Notes under the pieces: model-generated
What the model saw: the letters and a program-made list of their open reading frames with translations, nothing else
Database searches by the model: none
What the model was told of the DNA's origin: nothing
Assembly: GCF_000247695.1 (NCBI RefSeq)
Contig: NW_004624854.1
Coordinates: 5,491,411-5,555,410 of the forward strand
Reading direction: 5' to 3'
DNA from: Heterocephalus glaber
Taxonomy: Eukaryota > Chordata > Mammalia > Rodentia > Bathyergidae
DNA: 64,000 nucleotides
Shown here: positions 1 to 11,905 of the stretch, one piece after another
Position numbering within the stretch: position 1 is the first letter of the stretch
Layout of the letters: every line of letters begins with the position of its first letter
Made by a program: the position numbers and the translations under genes

Positions 1-1075
1 AGAACTGAGAAAAATCAGACACCGCCCCCCTCCCCAAATATAAAGACCCAGTTCAAAAATGGGCATCTGAAATGAAGAGACATTTCTCAGACAAAGAAGT
101 AAAAGCACCAAATAAACATATGAAAAAATGTTCAACATCACTGGTCATTTGAGAGACGCAGATGAAAACAACACTGAGATTCCACCTCACCCCAGAAAGA
201 ATGGCTGCTATCAAGAAGTCAACCAATAACAAATGCTGGTGGGGCTGTCAGGAGAAAGGAATCCTTCTCCATTGTTGGTGGGAGTGCAGACTGGTGCAAC
301 CATTGTGGAAATCAGTATGGAGATACCTCAAAGAACTAGGACTAGACATCCCATTTGACCCAGCTATTCCCCTGCTGGTTATCTTCCCAAAAGAATTAAA
401 AGAATCATACCACAGTGATATATGTGCACCCGTGTTTATAGCGGCACAGTTGGTAATAGCTAAAGCTTGGAACAGCCCAAGTGCCCATCAACTGGAAACT
501 GGATAAAGAAAATGTGGGTTTTTAAAAATAAAATGGAGTACTACTCAGCCATAAACAATGAGAAACTAGAGACATTTATAGCTAAAATGGATGCATATTG
601 AGGCCATACTCTTAAGTGAAATAAATAAGACACACGTGTGTAAATACCAAATAGTTTCTCTAGTGTGAGAAACTGAAAGTGTTAAATGAGGATTAAAATA
701 ATTAGAATGAATAATTGATAATTTGAAGTAGGAAGAAAAGGTCCAGGGCTGGGGATTTAGCTCAGTGGTTTTGCCGGCTGCTGCGCAAGTGCAAGGACCC
801 GAGTTTGATCCCCGGTACCAAAAAAAGAAAAGAAAAGGTCCAAAGGGGTAGGGGAAGTGGGAGGGGAAGGGGAAAGGTAAGAAGGGAAAGGAAAAATGAT
901 GAGAAAAGGAAAAAATGGAAACAAAGTCTTTGTAAATAGGGAAGGGTGGGCAGGGAAATGGGAATGAAATAAGAATCAAGATGCATCATGTAAAGGTACA
1001 AGTTCCCAATGAGAAATATAAACGTATTGTATACCTAAAATGTACCAATAAAAGAATTTAAGCAAAAAAAAAAAA
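1..1075 (+). mobile_element. L1 LINE, 3' end of ORF2 and 3' UTR
   Basis: Bases about 162-506 encode the L1 ORF2 C-terminus, with the typical [20 protein letters not shown] followed by [11 protein letters not shown]. Remnant sequence follows, including ATGGAGTACTACTCAGCC, then a tail with AATAAAAG and an A-run at 1063-1075. The left part is cut by the window edge. A SINE (746-830) is inserted. The reading frame is short and decayed, so the copy is dead. Confidence 0.9.
746..830 (+). mobile_element. ID-type SINE inserted in the L1 tail
   Basis: tRNA-derived body with box A (TTTAGCTCAGTGG) and box B (GAGTTTGATCCC), ending GGTACC and an A-rich tail. A perfect 12-bp target duplication AGAAAAGGTCCA lies at 734-745 and 831-842, so the insertion post-dates the L1. 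Confidence 0.95.
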
Positions 1076-1396
1076 TAAGGAGAGAACAGAACAGTGGTTC
1101 CTAGAAACCAAGAAAGGAGACATGGGTAAGGGGGATGGAGAGAGGATGGTTAAAGAATACAGCATACAGCTGGATAGGAGGGACAGTGATAGTTGACAAC
1201 AACTGTTTACTTCAAAATAGCGGGAAGAGAGGACTTTGGATCTTCCCAACACGAAGAAATGACAATTATTTGATGTGATCATTATGCCAATTACTTTGAT
1301 ATGATCATTACCTATTATATACATGTACTGAAAAATCACTATACCCCATCAATATGTGCAATTCTGTGTATCTTTTAAAAATTTTAAAAAGAGAAT
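1076..1396 (+). mobile_element. Older L1M-type LINE 3' UTR
   Basis: Matches the recalled L1M 3' pattern: CAGTGGTTCCTAGAAACC, GACAACAACTGTTTACTTCA, CCCAACACGAAGAAATGA, then ATACATGTACTGAAAAATCA and TACCCCATCAATATGTGCAA, ending in an A-rich stretch. It adjoins the younger L1 tail on the same strand. Confidence 0.8.
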
Positions 1397-2027
1397 AAGC
1401 TTGCTGAAAATGTTGTGATTGAGTTGTTACTGTGAAGGCCTAACTGGACAGACGCCCAACTCCAGAGAACACATCAGTTGAGGCCACTTAAGGTGTTTCA
1501 GACTTTACAGACAAAGAATAGGAATCTAATATTTCCTGAAAACCTTCCATGAACACCTTCTAGGGGGGTCAATAAAGCTTCAGAATTAAAACTTGTGTGA
1601 TGGATGTCTGTGATGTGGAAGACAGTTTGTTGGCATGAAAAAGCGATACATGATTTTGTTAATCTGTGTCAAAATATGGAATTCTAAGCTATAAGAAAGC
1701 CTTAAGTGATAGTTCGGTGGATAGTGTTTTTGCATATAGACATATAAAATAATGATGCTTGTTGATGGGACAGTGGTCCTCACCCCACAGTCCATCTGTT
1801 CCTCCTACTTCCCCTGGTCTTGTAGGGACCTTGTGCTTTGTGGCTAATTCCACCTAGAGGGAGATGGGTAGGAAATGATTTGTGTTATTTCTGGACTAAA
1901 GCGTAAAAATTAGCTTTTCTTATGACTCATTGAACCTAAAGCCTATGGAGGTGATGGGGCCTTGATCAGCACATGGCTTCCCTGTGCCTAAAGCAGAGGT
2001 GAGGCCCCAGTGGAGTCTCACTGTAGC
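1397..2027. other. Unassigned intergenic DNA
   Basis: A+T-rich sequence with no gene, RNA or repeat that I can place. The only frames are short and lack any recognisable domain. Confidence 0.6.
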
Positions 2028-2042
2028 ATGAAATAAATTTTT

Positions 2043-2119
2043 TTTTAGTACTGGGGATCAAACTCGGGACCTTGTGCTTGGGAGGCAGGCAGCGGCACCA
2101 CTGAGCTAAGTCCCGGCCC
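2043..2119 (-). mobile_element. ID-type SINE
   Basis: Reverse-strand copy: T-rich tail, AGTACTGGGGATCAAAC, then CACTGAGCTAAG and CCCGGCCC. Target duplication ATGAAATAAATTTTT at about 2028-2042 and 2120-2134. Confidence 0.92.
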
Positions 2120-2134
2120 ATGAAATAAATTTTT

Positions 2135-3627
2135 GTAGTATGTGGCACCAGTGTTTGGGAGCTGTTTTTTCTACATCATAGTCTAACATATTCTTACTAT
2201 ATAATACAGTTCATGCGATAACTAATGACATCTTGCATTGGATGAAATAAAGTATAGGCACACTCCGGTTTGTGGGTAAATACTTACCAACCAGCTCTCA
2301 AGTGGGTGGAGAGTCCCTGATTTGTAGCTCTTTTTGTGGTCTCCCATCATGACCTATTTCAAACTACTAATGTGACCTTAACCAGCCTGCAAAGTTCTCA
2401 AAACTTTAACAATCATCTCTGGTAAACCAATACAAACAGGGTCCAGTGTAGCACTAGACATACACTGCAAACACTGCCCCAGTTTCCCTCATAGAACATT
2501 TCTTGGTTAAGGCTCAACTTAACAGAACACATCTCTCTCTCCCAATATATTATTTTTGGCTATATTTTTGTTGGAAAACTGTATACCTATTTACACACTC
2601 AAAAAGCAATGGAATATTTTTAACAAAGTAATACATGAGAAATGAAATACAATTAGCAGACACTCAGAATCATATGCACACATTTTAAAAAGTGCATATG
2701 GTCAGAAAAGATAAGTTCCTCTGACACTGATACTAAGAGAGGCATTATGGCATATAAAATAGGTGTTAACAATTGTTTCAATTCTTCGATGACCAGGAAA
2801 CATTATGTAGTCATTTTACTTTATAACAATAGTTTGTAATACACACACAAACACACACACAAACACACACACACACACACATATATGCATTGTACTGTGT
2901 TTTGGCTACCATTTAAGACATTTGTTGGTTTCAGGTCAATGTGTTCCACATTATAATTTTTCCCATTTAAAATAATGGGAAATAGGCTTCTAGTCAACAT
3001 TTTCTAAATAGAACATCTGATTTTTCAGTAATGGACTACTGCCATAAAGTGAGAAATGCTGATTACCTAAATACTAAAGCTTTGAGCTCTTACGAGCTTT
3101 AATGCATACATTTAATAGCACCTATTTTGCCTGCTCAGGGAATTTCATGCATAATTCTTGGTTCTTAGCTGTGCTCCAGATGGACAGCACTGTCGGAGAG
3201 CTAAGTTGTGGATGGTTGAAGCAAGTAATTCTTATATTCTTAGTACAGTTTAAAATATACGGTACAACATTAGTTACTATCTGTTCTGAGATGAGAAACA
3301 GGGTGGAATCTAATTATTCCTGATTCATTGAAGCAAAATAAATGAGTATCCACTTGGAAAGTAGTTAACAACTTTAGTTACTCCGTATGCGCATATGTCT
3401 TTCCTTTGGACCAAGACTATCATCCTGTGGCCTTCTCAGTGCTGGTCAATCAGAATGACACTGAGACCCTTCCTAGGACTCTTCTGAATGCTGTCACATG
3501 ACCTTTGTCCTTTTAAAATTGGGTAGGACCAGTCTGTGGAGAATCAGAAGACCACTTAAATAAGACTTTCCACCTGTCAACATCTGACATTTTTCGGATA
3601 GAGCTTTCTCCCTTTGGAAATCTGAAC
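2135..3627. other. Unassigned intergenic DNA with a (CA)n microsatellite
   Basis: No gene is recognised. It holds an interrupted (CA)n tract at about 2841-2882 followed by ATATATG. The frame at 3102-3323 is short and unlike any family I know. Confidence 0.6.
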
Positions 3628-3738
3628 TCTTTTTTTTTTATTTAAAAATTTTTTTTTATTTTTTTGGTACTGGGGATTGAACTCAAGACTTTGCGCTTGC
3701 CAGGCAGGTGCAGTGGCACTGAGCTAAATCCCTGGCCT
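3628..3738 (-). mobile_element. ID-type SINE
   Basis: Long T-rich tail, GGTACTGGGGATTGAAC, then CACTGAGCTAAATCCCTGGCC. Imperfect flanking repeats (GGAAATCTGAACTCT and GGAAATCTGGAATCT) mark the target duplication. Confidence 0.9.
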
Positions 3739-4795
3739 GGAAATCTGGAATCTTAAAGAGCTCCCTGGGTGAGGTCAAATCATAACTCCTTTCCTCTCAG
3801 ATCCTTTACAAGAGATTAAGAAAATTAATCTATGAAATCAAAGTCTTGAGAAAAACAAATCAAAGTTCTCTCTCAGGAAAAGGCATATTTTAGGAGTGTG
3901 AGCCAAGCAGATAAGAAAGGACTGAAATGAACTTTAACTACTTGATAGTGTCACCTGGAATTCCCAGGATGTCCCTGACATTCAACCTAATAGACTGGGT
4001 TATCACGACCCTAGGGAGACCCAACCCAGTGCACACTAGCCTCTTACTCCCTCACATGTGCCCCTGGAAAGAGAAAAGTGATGGATGTTAGATGCCATCT
4101 CAAGGCTTCTCTCCTTTTTTACTATTAATTTTGTGATTTCGTGCATGAAATGGCATTGAATCTTATCCTCTGAGTCACTGTGTGCCCTTGTCCAGAAAAA
4201 CGCAGGCTTTCCTCCCAGCTGTGCTTTGAGAAGCGAGTGGACAACCACCATCAACATCCCATAGAATTACAGAACCCTCGCCCTACTGAATCACAATCTG
4301 CATTTTAATAGATCCCCCGGTGATTCTGGTGCACATTAAATGTGAGAAGTTGCATCAACAGTGCTTGGAAAGCTAAGGATGTTCCAAGAGCTCTGTACCG
4401 TCCCTTAAGCACTCGGAATGTGTCTAAAGTGGGTGGTCAACAGACATCTGAAAGTTATTAATGACTGCGAAGAAAATCCCAACATTCTTTCAGTACTACA
4501 CAGAACTTGACTGGATCTCGCCTAGAAATCGATAGAAGTTATTCAGGAATGCCTAATGAGAGCTTTGGTCTGTTTTTATTGAATGTTTCTCCTCGGTAAA
4601 TAGCATAACCTACTTTCTTCACATTTAGTTTGTTTGGGGTTACTGGGAAAGACGTATACCTCAAGTTATCAGTTATTTACATGCTGTGCATACAGCCTGT
4701 CCTATAACACTGGTAATCACTCAGTGGACATTTTGTTGGTTGACCATTTAATATATATTTCATATCTAAGACACTTTAATAAAAAACTAGTTCTA
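3739..4795. other. Intergenic DNA with a MER5-like hAT fossil
   Basis: No gene. Bases about 4263-4375 (CTGAATCACAATCTGCATTT, then GGTGATTCTGGTGCACATTA) resemble the MER5 nonautonomous hAT elements. The rest is unassigned. Confidence 0.5.
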
Positions 4796-4883
4796 GGGCT
4801 GGGGATTTAGCTCAGTGGTTCCACCTCCGGCCTCACAAGCGCAAGGACCTGAGTTCGATCCCTGGTACCAAACAAACAAATAA
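4796..4883 (+). mobile_element. ID-type SINE
   Basis: GGGCTGGGGATTTAGCTCAG to GATCCCTGGTACC with an AAAC-rich tail. Flanks AAACTAGTTCT and AAACCTAATTCT are a degraded target duplication. Confidence 0.92.
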
Positions 4884-5339
4884 ACCTAATTCTGTACGGC
4901 TTAAAGCATTGCATAGTACTAGAATCATAAAATCTCAGAGCTTTTGCATACAATTCTTCAGAGTACCTCAAATACACCTGTATTTGTGGTTTAAATTTCC
5001 CCTAAACATCCAGTAACCAGAAATCTTCTCTCCATTTGAATACATGTAATAGCCTAATGTTACTCCCGCCATGGCCATCTCTCCTGGTTTTGCATACCTA
5101 TAACTAGGAGTTCTTCCTCAAATTGAACTGAAAATTCTCACCATTCATCTTTGTAATTATCCATTGCAATTACTAATTCTACACCACATTTCTGGTAGCT
5201 GGCTGATATTTTTTGTTAGAAAAATTGGGAACCAAGGCATAGAAATATAGTAGGGATCCAAAGGCCATCAGAAAGCACACGAAGAAACTAAGACTAAAAA
5301 GCATGTATTTATAATTTACAGTTCTACACACTAGACTGA

Positions 5340-6100
5340 CAAGAAATGCCGCTCTGTGACCAACACCATAAGAATACGGAGGCAAAAACATCAGTCCCTG
5401 GGAAAAATCAGGGAGCAGGGCGCGGTACGAATTCAGAAACTGTCTCCCTCCCTCGTGGGTCAAACATTTGGCAGACATCCTGGGATCGGGTCAGATCTGA
5501 GGCCAGCAGCCACCACGGGGAGCTGATTTGTTCCCACACAGGAGCCGAACTCCCCGGCAGCTTGCAATTTTCCTTTGTGAAATGGGTGTTCCCGGAGCTC
5601 CACATAAAGTCCTTCCTCCTTCCCTCCGCCCCCGCGCTCCAGCTCCACACCCCGAAGCGCGCGCACTCTCTCCCACTCCTGCATCAGTAAAACCCCTCCC
5701 CGAGACGCATTCTGCACGCACGCGCACGCACACGCCCCCACAACTTCCTCCGCAAACACTCCCACGTCTCTCTCGGACACACGCCCAGGCATTCTCGTGC
5801 TGTCTTTCTTCTCGGTGCTCCTCACCCCCCAGGCCTCCCCCTCTTCTCATCACTGCCTCTTCTACGTCTTTGTTTCCCTTCCCTCACCCCTGTCCAGCCC
5901 CCTGGCTCCCTGGGCCTGGGATGTTGGCACCGCAGTCGTGTTCTGCACCTTGGTAGCCTGTGACGAGCAGGACCGCCGCAACCCTGCGTGTGCCTACCTG
6001 TTCTGCAGCGGGGCCAGGAGGATGGGAGGGAGCTGGCAGGCAGTGCTATTTCTGGAAACTACAAAAACTCTCATTTTCTCTTCTTAAATTCCTCAGGAAC
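5340..6100. promoter_or_regulatory. CpG-rich block with no recognised gene
   Basis: Rich in G+C, with dense CpG especially at about 5620-5790 (GAAGCGCGCGCACTC, GCACGCACGCGCACGCACAC), set in A+T-rich DNA. Open frames occur on both strands (for example 5528-5956 plus and 5179-5478 minus), as expected of G+C-rich DNA, and none has a recognisable domain. The minus frame at 5179-5478 has a hydrophobic stretch but no known homologue that I can name. It could be the promoter of a noncoding RNA or an enhancer-type island. Confidence 0.45.
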
Positions 6101-6230
6101 CTCTCCAGCTTGGCAATAGTCACCGTCACTCCCCCCCTCCCCACTCTGTCAAGTTCTCTCCTCTCCTTTCTTCAGATTCGTCTAGGCCAGGGGACCCCAC
6201 AGACGTGGTGAAGGGCAGTAAGACTGATTA

Positions 6231-6942
6231 ACCAGACCTTTGGTAATTTGAATGGACACCAGTTTTCTGGACTCTGTCCATGGATATAACTTGGGGCAGT
6301 GCAGAATCAGTGAAATACAGGACCGATCACATTTGCAGCATTTCCGTGCCCGTAGTTCCTGCTAGCTGCACTAGTGATCTTGGGAAAATATTTTGCCTAA
6401 ATTGCCTGTGTTCTTTTTGACCTTGGTGAGGAGGCTAATAGTTTAGCTAAATAAATATCAAGAGCAACGGGTGTCTTCTATTCCTTCCATTCTGAGAATG
6501 CATGAATTTTTAATAATTGCTGCTATTTATATGAAGTAAAGGTTAAATATATGCTATAATATTGCCTTGGACATTAAACTAAACAAGATAGGTACTGTTT
6601 TGCTCACTGAAAGTTTAAGATCTACACAAATCACATCAATCAGACAAAAAATATGAGTAGCCAGAAACAACTTTGATCATTTTCATTTAAATGATAAAAG
6701 AAAAGGTTAGTGGGTTCCCCACTTTACAAAGAATGAAGTTCTAACATAGAAATCTGTCCTTTAAGAACCTAAAAGTCTTGGTTTAATGCACCTTTTCAAC
6801 TCTTGTTTCCCATTTCCCTGCAAACACTGTAGCCTCCCCCAGACCCAACAAAAGCTTGAGGCCAGGGTCCTGCCATTTCTGCCTATGTCCCTGCAGTTCC
6901 CGCCCAGTATGTCATGCTGTACTTGCTATATAGACATTATAA
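6231..6942. other. Unassigned intergenic DNA
   Basis: A+T-rich, no gene or clear repeat. Nothing beyond short chance frames. Confidence 0.6.
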
Positions 6943-7048
6943 TTTTTTTGTTTTTATTTATTTATTTATTTTTGCAGTATTGGGGATTGAACTCAGGACC
7001 TTGTGCTTGTCATGAAGGTGCAGCACCACTGAGCTACATCCCCAGCCT
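6943..7048 (-). mobile_element. ID-type SINE with TTTA-rich tail
   Basis: (TTTA)n tail, GTATTGGGGATTGAACTCAG, then CACTGAGCTACATCCCCAGCC. This is an older ID form than the GGTACC subfamily. Confidence 0.88.
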
Positions 7049-7320
7049 AAATTTTTTATTTTTATTAGTACATATTTGTGGTATATAATGATTGCATTCA
7101 TCACAGGGGGTTGGTTCATGCACATAATACATCTTAATTCTTTTTACATCCCCTTCCTTTCTCCCCCCGCTCCTCCCTCCATTTTATGGCCCCTTCCCTT
7201 TTGCAAAAAATTTCCCTGTTTCCTATTATCTGTCATTTATTTTGTGCTTTATTTATACTTTGAGTGTCTCGTATAAGAGAAACTATGTGATATTTAAGCT
7301 TGTGTGTCTGATTCATTCGC
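7049..7320 (-). mobile_element. L1 3' end, reverse strand
   Basis: TTTTTATTAGTACATATTTG and GGTTGGTTCATGCACATAAT, then CGTATAAGAGAAACTATG, are the reverse complement of an L1 3' UTR. The last segment is shared with the L1 at 56945, also on the minus strand. Confidence 0.65.
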
Positions 7321-9285
7321 TGAAGATAAGCTGCATGAGAACCAGGCAGTTATAAATAGGGTGAAGTTTAGAATTTACACGACTCACTGAATAAAGAAAA
7401 GGTGTGTCCTCTTTGCTTATAAAGTGCGTGCTCTGTCTCTATGTGGCACCAATACCCTTAAGCATTCGTGAGCATCAGCAGTGTTTTTCGGTTGCTATAA
7501 CTGCCCGATAATGTTAATGTGTTTCATGGCTCTGCGAGGTGCTTCTTGAAGCTCACAAGTTCAGGCCTCACAGCTCATTTGACTGGGTTTTACCAGAGGC
7601 TAACAGGTTGCTATCACCACCCGTATCCAAAACACACAGGAAACATGTCAGCATGGCACAAGTAGAGACTGGAATCAGACCCCCCATACACTGGTTAATG
7701 CACCCATATTCAGGAGCATATAAAAATTCATAAGCTTTATTAATTTCTTCTCTCCTCTCTCCCCCATTCGCTTAATATTTAGCTCTGTTTTGCTTCCTGT
7801 TTTATTTAACATAAAAAAAGTGCATTAGTTTCAGAACTCCCATCTGTCAACAAACCTTGAAAGCTGGCCCTAGGTCTAGAAATCATTGTTTTCTGTCCCA
7901 GGGTTCAGATGATGTGAATCTCACAGTCACGGATACTACCTGATTCAGAAAGGCATCAATACTTTCCCATGGCAATGAACATTGTAAAGAATGAGCCAAA
8001 AACGTGAAAAAGACAAAAAAAAAAAATTCTCATAGTAATTGTGAATATAGGTCACTAAAATTCAGAGGTGATCTTAATACTCTTTTGAACCATGAATTTC
8101 AATTCCTGCCTTTCTCCAAAGCAGCACATTTTAAAACTCAGAGTCATATGAGAACACCTTTAAATTAATCTCATCTATTTGATGACTTTTTATTACCAGT
8201 TGGAGGTAGTAACAAGCCGTGGGACAGCTCATGAGAACAGTAAAAGAGAAAGAAAGATTTTGCGAACCCTACAAACTGGTTAATCAGGTCATGTACAGAT
8301 GAAAAAAAATTTTAAAGTTATACATTTTAACCATTAAGATTATATTACAAGGAAATCTGAACATTAGTAAAGTAAAAATATATGTATTTTATAAAAGAAA
8401 GTACTACACCAGGTGCTTCAGATTTTGGAATAAAAATAATTGAGCAAAGCTCTGCAGAGCTGGGGGTGAGAGGGAGGAAGAACCATTTGTTGAGGGTGGC
8501 AAGCAACTGACATTCGGGGAGCCCCTGCAGAAACAGTCCAGAAAGTAGATGGAAAAAGCCTAGGGGTGGGAGGAGGGTGAGAGGGTAGACTGGTTGGTGG
8601 TGATGGCTAAGGAGCATGGGGTTTCTTTCTGAGGTAATGAAAATGTTCTACAATGGACTGTGTGATTGATTCACAACTCTATGGATATACCAAAGGCCAC
8701 TGAATTGCACACTTTACATGGCTGAATTGTGAGTTCTATCTTGATAAAGTAGTTAAAAGAGAGAGACAGCAGAGACAAAATTACTAAATCTTGGAGTTTG
8801 AGAATTTTCTGAATCTAATCTAACTCATTTTAATCTGACTCATTCCCCTTCAATTTTGAAACCATATTTTCCTTTCATAAGCACAAAAGTCTTAACTGCT
8901 CTTCAGTGTATTCAAGCCAAGAAAAATAAAAAAGGTACTTGAGTTCATAAGCTTTCTAGAGAACAAGCAAGGACTTGAATCATAAGCTACTATACCTTTG
9001 ACTCACCTTATTTTTGTTTATTTTGCAGCACATTTAAGAAAATAGAGATTTTTGTCATAAGAATATATGTGAAGTTCATAAATATTATGAAGAAATTTCT
9101 ATAATGTTGAAGGAACAATAATAAATAAAATGAAGCCATAGTTCCAAAGATAAGGAAAAGAGATAAAGATGGAGAGAAGCATTGGATTTGATCCCAGCTT
9201 TCCAGTTTCCTAGTTGGATTACATAAGGCAGAGCACCAGCCATTTAAACTTTATTTTTCTCCTTTACAAAATGGAGGGTTTTATA
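7321..9285. other. Unassigned intergenic DNA
   Basis: Nearly 2 kb of A+T-rich sequence with no recognised gene, RNA or full repeat. Short frames (for example 8345-8617 minus) show no domain. Confidence 0.55.
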
Positions 9286-9578
9286 ATACAAGGTGTGATC
9301 AAAATATATGGTGAATGTTCGTTTTTTAAAATTTTATTACAGTAAAAGACACATTGCCATTTGCCCCTCCTTGCTTCTAACACACTTATCCCATTGCTCT
9401 TGCCACTTTCTGAAGCAGATCTGGAAGTCCTTTCGTGAAAGTCTTCAGTTACACTGTGGTGCCAGCTTCAATGTCCTGAACTGATTCAAAACTTTTATCT
9501 TTCATGGTTATTTTGGCTTTGGGGAAGAGCTAGAAGTCTCATGGTGACATTCCATTGAGTAAAGTGGATGAGGATGCA

Positions 9579-9581
<3 letters not shown>

Positions 9582-9620
<39 letters not shown>
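9582..9620. repeat. (TA)n microsatellite
   Basis: About 19 TA units directly against the T-run of the neighbouring SINE tail, so it probably arose at the tail. Confidence 0.97.
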
Positions 9621-9629
<9 letters not shown>

Positions 9630-9705
9630 TTTTTGTACTGGGGATCGAACTTGGGACCTTGCACTTGCAAGGCAGGCAGCGGCACCACTGAGCTAAATCC
9701 CTGGC
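9621..9705 (-). mobile_element. ID-type SINE inside the mariner
   Basis: T-run, GTACTGGGGATCGAACTTGG, then CACTGAGCTAAATCCCTGGC. Mariner sequence continues on both sides, so it landed in the dead transposase. Confidence 0.93.
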
Positions 9706-10299
9706 TCAATTTAACATTTCTATTCAAGAGAAATGGCCCTACCAGACGTGATACATGACAGAGACGGTTGTCTTGATGGAAGATCAAAGCATTTGCCTGT
9801 TCCCAGAGCATTTTTTACCCACGTGGTTTCTTACACACTCTAACATACCATTATAATGTCCTGCACTCAGCTTGCCCAGTCCCACCAAGGTCAAAACCCA
9901 ATCAATACCACCTTGGATCTCGACTGACCCACTTTTCTCACATGAGAAGAACCAAGTGAGTTAGCATTGACAATCCTGAACCTCAGGATCATATCCATAG
10001 ACCCAAGGATCACCTTCCATGATGACATAGCTTAAAAAGCAGAAATCTGAAGCAGCAGGATCTAGCAACTCCAACAAAATGAACAAATGCTGTTGCTTTT
10101 GCTCCACAGTCAAAACATGTGGAACAAAGTTTACACTTCCTTCATGTTCACATCTGTTGTTAGAATGTGTTGAAGGGAACCACAGTTGAAACTAGTCACA
10201 CACTCTTACTAATGATCGACACGGCACTTCTTGTATTGACGATCCGTATCTTTCCATTAGATGGTACATGGCTGCAGCATTCACCCTAGGATTTGATTA

Positions 10300-10765
10300 C
10301 ACTGTGTACAATTGTCTATCCTTATCCTTGGATGATGCATTCCAAGACCACCAGTGAGTACCTAGATGAGTACCAATCCCTATATATCCCATGTTTTTAT
10401 CCTATACTTACATACCATGATAGCATTTATACTATAATAAAATTGCCAGCATCACTACTTTTGCAATTATAGAAAAATAAGAGTTCTTTGAACACAAGCA
10501 GGGCAATGAGGATATGGTCACTGTGACAAGTGAGACACTACTAGGTGATAATGGGAAGGTCATATATACAGCATGGATACTCTGGACAAAGGATTTATGC
10601 TTATCTTGGGAGGGATAGGGTAGGACAAGCATAAGATTTTGTCACTCAGAACAGCACACAGCATAAAACATAGGAATTGTTGAATTCTGGAACTTTCCAT
10701 TTAATATTTTTAGACTATAGACCATAACGCTATGGAGAAAAGAAGACTACTGTACCCAAGATTGC
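10300..10765 (-). mobile_element. Tigger-like (pogo) DNA transposon fragment
   Basis: Follows the recalled Tigger consensus: AATTGCCAGCATCACTACTT, then CAGCATGGATACTCTGGACA, GGAACTTTCCATTTAATATT and a terminal region ending GACTACTGTACCC. Shares its right half with the pieces at 44935 and 46515. Confidence 0.7.
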
Positions 10766-11300
10766 TCTGAAAATTAACAATAATGTGCACAGATACCTAA
10801 CACAAAGAGAGAATTAAATGACTGAATGGTAATTATTTACTGTAAAGGACATATATTGAGGCTCTACCATTGGTCCAATATCTTATGCATATTATATCAT
10901 TAATTTTGAGACAATCTTCCCCAGTATGAGTAGGGGAGATTATGTTACAATAACAGACAATGACAGCAGCTTCAAAAAGCCCAAAGACTTCTCCATTTAC
11001 CACCAATCCATCCATTGTAGGTTGGCTTGGGCCAATGTTCTGTGCAGTCCTTACTCTGGAACTGAGGTTTAAAGAGTGGGTATGGCCTGAAACACTTCCA
11101 GTTGCATGGCAAAATGAAAAGAAAGTGGCAAATATACAGACTTTTAAAACGTATGTCTGGAAATGGCACCTTATTTCTACTTCCATTTCCTTGGCTAAAA
11201 CAAGCCAGAAGGTCATATCTCTATTTAGGGGGCCAAGGAATTGTGTTTCTGACATGCATAGAAGATGGGAAAGCAGGATAATTGTCAACAACCCTAATGA
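10766..11300. other. Unassigned intergenic DNA
   Basis: Frames on both strands at 10833-11319 are longer than most here but show no known domain and no splice context. Probably chance. Confidence 0.5.
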
Positions 11301-11430
11301 TTACCACATAACCTTATGAGGGAGGTATTTGTAGTCTCAATTTTTAAATAATGAATCAGGTACAGGGAAAATACTTGCCCATGGCTATGAAGTGTCAAAA
11401 TAAGGGATTCAGACTCATGTCCTGGGTTTT
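11301..11430 (+). repeat. MIR-like SINE fragment
   Basis: CCTTATGAGGGAGGTATTTG, then CTTGCCCATGGCTATGAAGT, matches the MIR core order (gaggtaggt, then cttgcccaaggtcac). Confidence 0.5.
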
Positions 11431-11504
11431 TTTGTGTTATTTCCAGCCAGATTCTGAAAATTGAAAACATTCTACCTACAAGGATATGTGAATATGTCTC
11501 TTAA

Positions 11505-11905
11505 CCCACATTTATAGAAAAATGTGCACATTTCCTTTGGGAACAGATGGGTAACTGCCTTCTCAGAAACCAATTTGGAACAAAAATATTAAGAATCATA
11601 AAATGTTCACACACCCTTTGACCTAGTAATTTTAGTTCTGGGAATGTATCCTAAGAGAATCATCCCCAAAAGATAAAAAAAATACTGTTCATGAAAAGAT
11701 CTATTGTAATTTTTTTAAATAGTGAAGAACTGGAAAGAAATCCACACTTTCAACAACAGGTTTCATTGATTATATACTCAATTATTGTAAAGCCAGTACT
11801 TTATAATTATGAAAACCATGTGGTAATATGACAAAAAATACTACTTGAGTACAACTTAAGTAAAAAGCATAATAAAAGTGGGTTTTTTTCTATATCACAA
11901 CAATG
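11505..11905 (+). mobile_element. Old L1M ORF2 3' fragment
   Basis: CACACCCTTTGACCTAGTAA, GGAATGTATCCTAAGAGAAT and AATAGTGAAGAACTGGAAAG follow the order of an old L1 ORF2 C-terminal region. Heavily decayed. Confidence 0.7.

Larger units (their letters stand above)
9286..10250 (-). mobile_element. Fossil mariner DNA transposon
   Basis: The minus strand shows decayed mariner transposase pieces: a segment like the SWVYEYDPE region (near 9960-10000), a relic of the catalytic HHDN-x-PAH motif as FHQDNRLCHVS (near 9745-9780), a PHPPYSPD relic (LHPHPLYS, 9555-9585) and a C-terminal FRKWQERWDKC-like stretch (near 9400). The right terminal region GGTGTGATCAAAATATATGG starts near 9291. Stops and shifts abound. 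A SINE and a (TA)n tract split the catalytic region. The far end is not fixed. Confidence 0.75.

Noticed and set aside
162..506. 114-codon open frame at the left edge
   Set aside because: It is the C-terminal piece of L1 ORF2, annotated as part of the L1 and not as a gene.
5179..5956. Overlapping frames on both strands in the CpG block, one with a hydrophobic stretch
   Set aside because: No recognisable family, no supporting splice sites, and such frames are expected in G+C-rich DNA. Kept only as a CpG-block observation.
5340..6100. Possibility that this is the first exon of NAB1
   Set aside because: From memory NAB1 lies on this side of NEMP2, but much farther away, and nothing here resembles its coding sequence.
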